Origin: Campylorhamphus procurvoides | Lineage: Eukaryota; Chordata; Aves; Passeriformes; Dendrocolaptidae | Direction: 5' to 3' | DNA length: 64,000 nucleotides | Assembly (NCBI GenBank): GCA_013396655.1 | Contig: WBMV01004761.1 | Coordinates: 186,186-250,185, forward strand | Part shown: positions 58,746-64,000 of the stretch, one piece after another | Layout of the letters: each line of letters starts with the position of its first letter | Numbering within the stretch: the first letter of the stretch is position 1 | Notes under the pieces: model-generated | The model's input: only the letters and a program-made list of their open reading frames with translations | Database searches by the model: none | Told to the model about the DNA's origin: nothing | Made by a program: the position numbers and the translations under genes

Positions 58746-60149
58746 CCAAATATGCTGGAAATGCCACAGAATTCATTGAAGATGCCCCAACTCCTCCTTA
58801 ACCTCTATGCCAGGAACCATTGTTTCTAATATTAATAATGCCTGGTAATAGACTGTGGCATAACTCCAGGTCCCTGTAGACCAGGGGTAATGGGATCAGA
58901 CTGAAGCAATGTAATCAGTAGCAGAACTCATCTTGGATTTCCAGTCTCTCTCTTTTAGACAGTACATACCACTTTTGGAAAAAAGAAGTCCTCAAAGACA
59001 GGCAGATACCAGGTAGGTGCTTCCAGCATCCTGGAAGAGGTGGCAAAAGACCCTGAGAAGTCTCACAGGCTTTGCCCCTGCACCAGGAGTAGCACTGCCT
59101 CATTGACTTTGGGTCAGTGAAGTTTACTTGGCAAAGCAAATGCTGGCAGTCCATGCTGAGTTGAAGGGGGAGAGCTTGTCCCGGCCAACCTGCATGAACA
59201 ACGCCCTTAAAGTAAAGCAGATGGAGCCACTGGACAGGAAGGTGCTTTCATCCTGTTTTTTTCCATCCCTCTGTGATGTGCCGACTCTCCACATCCCTTT
59301 CCGATATGTCTCTCCTGTCTGGATGTGGGAGCCTGGAAGAACTGCTGACTGACATGGGGTGGAATCAAATACCTCATCCCACATGGTCTTTTAAACAAGC
59401 AACTGATGTAACACTGTGGTACTGACATGATACAGTGTGGTCGTCCCTGCAAATCGTTTGGGCTCCTCGCCATGGCAAAACCAGTCCCTGGACCGGGGCT
59501 TTTGCCCTTTGCGGGTGCCTCCACGCTGGGCTGGGCTGGGAGGGAGAGGAAGGGGTTAAAAAAGCCAATGCGGCCCTAACGACCCATCTGCCACCTCATC
59601 TCGTGTGACAAGAGTCATTCGATGAGGGGGTTGGGAGGCCAGGGAGCAGCTCCCTTTCTCTCCTATTAGCTGAACCTCTGATTATCATTTCTGTGCAGCC
59701 AGGAGGTGGCATGCCATTGTGTGTCAGCTGGGAGAGATGCTGAAAGGGGGGCTTCTCCCTGTCTTAAAGGAGACAGCGCTTCCTAATCTTTCTCTGCGCT
59801 GAGGAGGAATCACCCTCCTCCCGAAGAACCTACCCCACGAGGAAAGCACCCTCTAAAAGCTCCAGCCCACCCAACCATCTGAGCTCGCCTTGTCAGGGAT
59901 ATCCCCCAGGAGGGAGCAGGGAGCCAGGGCACCCACTCCTGCAGAGGCTGGCGACCAAGGGGGCCAATTAGCACCAACTGCAGTGGCAGGTTTTGTGCGA
60001 TAGAGGCGCTTGGCCATGAGGAACTGGTTCAAGCTCTTCACCTCATTTCACACAAGCAACAGCAATCAGATGGTAATAACCATGGGTCACTAGAAGGTGA
60101 CCTCGAGGTGAAAGGCTCCATATCCTATTACTGGTTTACTGAGCTATCA
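58746..60149. other. Unique non-coding sequence with a candidate conserved patch
   Basis: No gene was recognised. Around 59555-59720 the sequence has CCAATGCGGCC, TCATTCGATGAGG, CTCCTATTAGCTGAACC and TGATTATCATTTC words that look like an enhancer-type patch. GGGCTGGGCTGGG at 59527-59539 is a small tandem. Confidence 0.45.
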
Positions 60150-60356
60150 GCCTAAGATGCCTCTCCAGCGCTTTGAATCAGAGAATGGTATTGAAGCTCT
60201 TTGAGAAAGTTCTTGCTGGATGGTGTTTAGCACTGTGCATTTCCCAGCAGACGTGTGGGAACGGTAATTAAAATCCTCCATGACTACCATGCGGTGGGAC
60301 CCTGCCATTACCATGGTGTGACTAGGCAGGAATTTATTGATTTGTTGCCTGAGCAC
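60150..60356 (-). repeat. Fossil CR1/L3-like LINE endonuclease fragment
   Basis: The minus strand reads 'SHRMVVMEDFNYRSHTSAGK' within an open stretch of 69 codons. This parallels the VVVMGDFNYPDICW motif of the apurinic endonuclease domain of CR1/L2/L3 ORF2, including the catalytic-region D-F-N. The conserved G before D-F-N is replaced by E. Flanking similarity fades quickly, so only this fragment is recognisable. It is much more diverged than the CR1 copies elsewhere in the window. Confidence 0.5.
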
Positions 60357-62539
60357 CGCATGCTTACAGCAGCCACTAGCTCTGATTTTTGTCCTGCTTT
60401 ATTATGTGTGTGCTCATCTCATGTTAGCCATTAAACTTCCCATTAGTATCTACTGATATTCTATGGCATGTGGAGAGGCCCTGAATGGAAAGTAGCATCC
60501 CTGCTCTGATCTCTGTCGGATCTAAACAGATTGCATACCACAGCACCAACAATTTAGTCAGCTCATTTATCCCACCCAGGGATCATTTAATTCTTTCTGG
60601 CCATTTGTGTTGTCTTCTTTTCTCATCATAATCAGTTAAGCTGGGGGAGGGCTGGATGAAAGTGGTTAAGGGCCCTTGTTTCTGAAGCAATTCCCCCCAC
60701 AGGGTACATTTCCCTAAGTTGTATGATATGCATGTAGACCCTATGTCCTAGTCTTCTGCTGCCTCCTCAATGTGTGTGTGCTTCTCTACCTGTTTTATAT
60801 TTTTAGCCTTCACCATGAATTTAAGGTTTTCTTCACTCATCTACCTTCTTCGGCAGCTGAGTCATGTTGTCTCCTCTGCAAAGCACAGCCTCTCCATCGC
60901 ACTAGCAATAGTGCAACCATCAAGCCCTGCCAGCTATGAAGCAGATAGACTTGTAGGGAAAGCCAATTTCTGTTGATTCAATGACATGTTTTGAAAAAAA
61001 AATGGGAAAACTTTTGGGCACAAAAGCCTCCTTTTCATTTTTGAACCACAAACAGCAAACTCCTGCTAAGAACTGGCTGAGAACACATGTTTTGAGTTTA
61101 GTTTGGGTTTGGTAATCAACTGAGCATATTGTGAAAAAGGTGGATAGCACCTGTGAAAGGGTGAAGGATGAGAAGTAGTAAGGAATACGAAATATTGTGT
61201 CATAAAATAGTGCATTTACGGAGTCCTTGAGCTATACCATCCAGAGGTACAGTGAATTCTAGCTCCCAGCTTGTTCTTTGAAGGTATTTTATAAATCTCC
61301 CTGGGGATAAGGGGGAGAAGACAGTGGCTGAACATGAATTTCTGTGGAGGAAGACACCTAGTGCTTCTGTCTCTCTACTGGTTGTCACTGTGAATTCATT
61401 TGGGGCTCTACTGCTTGCTCAGCAGCATCCACAGTTTCCAGGAGGATGTTAGTTGCAGTGTGGAAACATACTACATGCTGATAGCTGGGAAATGGAATGT
61501 ACACCTAAATACACAAATGGGAGTTCATCTGCATGGAATGGTCCTTGTCCAAACCCCAAACAGTATCTGCTTCCCATACTGAAGGAACTTTTTGAGCATC
61601 TACCACTCCCTGCTTCTCTTGGCTCTTCTACAGTTGCCCCTAGAGACAAGTGCTCTGGAGACACTGAGGAGAGGGCAGCAATATTTTTTTTCTGCAGCGT
61701 GGCAATCTAAGCAAAAGGTGATACTAAGGGATTCCAAGATCTAGGCACATTGGGATGTAGGCCATCATCACTCTCTGGGTTGATCTGGCTGCTTTTTGAA
61801 AAGTAGGATGAGTAAGAAAGAGGAGTAGATTTAGGCAACAGCAAAGAGAAACCTCAGAGAGATTTTCTATGTGTCCAGCAGGCACTTATGAGATTCTTAG
61901 TCTTTGTCTTTTCCCTCTGCTTTCTGACTATCAGGGAGTGTCCCTCCAAAAATAATCCTGAAATTTAGGTGGCTCTGGGACCTGGTGTCCTACATGTTAA
62001 CAACTTACTTCCTGTGAAGAGGAGCCTCTAGGTATATACAAAATACTACACTATCACAGGAGTTCAGCAGGAGAGGATGCTACCTAAATGCTTTGCAAAT
62101 GGCCTGGCATAGGAGTGGGACAGTAATGTACAAATTTGGGATAATTCAGCAATTTTGTTTCATTTTCTAGCACACCCCCTTGTACTGAGGTGAGAGGAAT
62201 GAGTACCATGGATGTTGGCTGGATCATGCATTTGAAGAGACTTCTCTGCATGGTCAGCATGGTGCTTCCCTGTGCTGTCAATCCAGACTCCATCAGTACC
62301 TACTCTGGCCTGTTCAGGTGGTTTGAGGGTGTGCAACAAAGACTGTCAGAGCAGTCTCTTAAACTTCCACTTTGCTGGGAGGCACCTGAGCTTCTCTGAC
62401 GAGGGCCTCCATGTGATTCAAGACTGAGATATCATGAACTGGCAGAGAAGATCTTGAAGTTGCTGCAGGGTGCTGCATAGGGGACTGTGACAAAGGGAAG
62501 AAAAGCTGGCTCCTGCAATTACAAATTAATGACTCATAT
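60357..62539. other. Unique non-coding sequence, no gene recognised
   Basis: The first 200 bp may continue the old LINE but no motif survives. No gene or repeat family was recognised in the rest. Confidence 0.55.
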
Positions 62540-62890
62540 AATAATTTTGGTTACAATACACTTCTGAAGGTCATCTGGTCCAAGCCTTTGCTCAAAGCAT
62601 GACAATCTTCTTGTTAGATCCACCTTCAGGGCTAGATAAAGTTGTTCCGGGCTTAGTCCAGTTGACCTTTGAAGACCTTCAGGACTGGACATTACACAAC
62701 CTCTGAACAGCATGTTCCAGTGTTTGACCACCCTCATTGTGCAAAAATGTTTCCTAATATCTAATTATATTTTCTCTTGCTACAACTTGTTCTGTTGCTG
62801 TCTCTTCTGCTGTGCACTTCCAGAGAAGTCTCAATTTCTCTATAATTCTAATTAAGTATTTGAAGAGATTTTGCCTAGGAACAGAAAGGA
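62540..62890 (-). repeat. CR1 LINE, 3' UTR-proximal fragment
   Basis: Plus-strand landmarks are 'CATCTGGTCCAAGCCTTTGC', 'TCAAAGCATGACAATCTT', 'GTTCCAGTGTTTGACCACCC', 'AAATGTTTCCTAATATCTAA' and 'GCTACAACTTGTTCTGTTGC'. In order they are the reverse complement of the CR1 ORF2 end and 3' UTR. The octamer tail and the first part of the 3' end are eroded. On the minus strand a remnant of 'VVKHWNMLF' (about 62710-62737) corresponds to the [10 protein letters not shown] region of CR1. Confidence 0.85.
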
Positions 62891-64000
62891 ACTTTTGGCC
62901 TCTTTCCTTGTGGAGAGTAGTATAGAAGAAACAGTAGCACAGCCCAACCTTGAAATACTTTCATTCTGCTCACAGATGCACCTGCCACTGAAATCAGAAT
63001 AAGCCAAATGATTATTTTACAATGCAATAAAAATTATTATCAGGAAACCAATATAATCTGGCCTACCCTGAAAGATCGATTTGCAGAATTAACTCTTGGA
63101 CAGTCCAATGCCTTTTCCTAGTCTGTGCATTGGTAGAAATGAAAGGCAGCTCTGGGGAAGTCAGTGTTACAAGACAGGAGGAGGTGATAGGGAAAAGAAT
63201 CAGAAATTAGTGTTCTTTAGACAATGCTCTTCTGAAGAAATATTCCTGTGCAGAATGCACAGCCTCTCCATGCTTTTGGGGGTGCCACCACGTGCAGCCT
63301 GAATAGTTTCCCTTCTACAGAGCATGATGGACATTTTTTTGCCCAGTGATGGCTGAATATGCCACTGCTTACCTAGGGGCTCTGCAGATTCCCAGGGTAG
63401 GTCTGAAAAATCTGAGAGAAAGTGCAACAGTGTCTTGTCATGGCTGAGAGCTTGGCTGAGTTTGCCAAAGCTAGAAAGAATATGGTGGGTAGTGTGTGAC
63501 TTTTCGTAGTGGCAACTTTCCTCCAGCATAACAGCTTCACAAAGAATCAGAAGTCATGCTATTCCAATAAAATCCCACAGGAGAAACCCTCCCTAGCAGA
63601 GGTGAGCTGGCATGGCAATGCCTGAGTTTTGCAGGAAGGCCAGTGCTCCAGCCTGCATGTCAGAATGAAGGAGACCAGACAGTAATAAAAAGATCATGAC
63701 CGTAAAATTAGCATGGAGTGGATGCTTCTGACATAGTGTGTTGGAATGTTGGCAAGATCTCAAGGAAAAATTAGAATGGAAAGAAAAGTTAGAGAAAAGA
63801 ACCATGAGGATAAGCAGGGGGCTAGAGAAGAGTGCTGGTAAATGTTTGGACTAGAACAATGGCTGGAACATGGGTGGACTATACAAGGATTTCAACCAAG
63901 CTCTGACTTGCAAACAAAATTCATGTTTGGATTTGACCCTGCTGATTGCCATGGATGTTGCTGAGTTTACAGTTTTCCTCACTGAGGAAGGAACATGTAG
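62891..64000. other. Unique non-coding sequence, no gene recognised
   Basis: No gene or repeat family was recognised. Open frames reach 109 codons. Confidence 0.55.

Noticed and set aside
59411..59438. Short inverted repeat ACACTGT...ACAGTGT, considered as a microRNA-like hairpin
   Set aside because: Only seven paired bases with poor pairing inside; too short for a precursor hairpin.

Overview
The window looks like a piece of a bird (sauropsid) nuclear genome and is, as far as I can read it, entirely non-coding. The evidence for a bird is the repeat content. Every clearly recognisable interspersed repeat is a CR1-type LINE, several with the typical sauropsid 3' tail of short tandem octamers (ATTCTATG-like). 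Repeats are sparse, and there are no L1/Alu/B1-type mammalian elements. CpG is depleted nearly everywhere except one island. There are no operons, ribosome-binding sites or tRNA/rRNA genes. I found no exon with a recognisable protein family. The longest open frames (about 240-265 codons) lie in GC-rich or otherwise unremarkable DNA, lack recognisable domains and overlap open frames on the other strand, so I do not call them genes. The window is best read as intergenic or deep-intronic DNA.

Layout. 1-12 kb: mostly unique sequence with an AT-rich motif-dense patch (1.4-2.2 kb), a possible MIR-like scrap near 4.05 kb, a CR1 3' end at 5.81 kb, a (TTG)n microsatellite and a pure purine tract at 9.80 kb. 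12.2-12.9 kb: a compact CpG island flanked by CACGTG E-boxes and followed by a long pyrimidine tract, the best candidate for a transcription start in the window. 13-19 kb: unique sequence. 19.0-22.5 kb: a CR1 cluster of at least three to four opposed pieces, apparently nested, including dead reverse-transcriptase sequence. 22.5-24.3 kb: a block I could not assign. 25.0-25.75 kb: an AT-rich patch followed by a small CpG cluster with GC box, CCAAT and octamer motifs, promoter- or enhancer-like. 26-52 kb: unique sequence with short microsatellites and several AT-rich, homeodomain-, FOX- or MEF2-motif-rich patches. 51.8-52.5 kb: one good and one weak MIR-like ancient SINE. 55.6-57 kb: another motif-dense patch and an 18-bp palindrome. 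58.2-58.75 kb: an LTR- or poly(A)-site-like block on the minus strand. 60.15-60.36 kb: a fossil LINE endonuclease fragment. 62.5-62.9 kb: a CR1 3' fragment.

No new system was found. The points most worth checking are the CpG island, the promoter-like cluster at 25.6 kb, the nested LINE cluster, and the old MIR and L3-like fossils. Calls of 'candidate regulatory' rest on composition and motifs only; no cross-species alignment was available.
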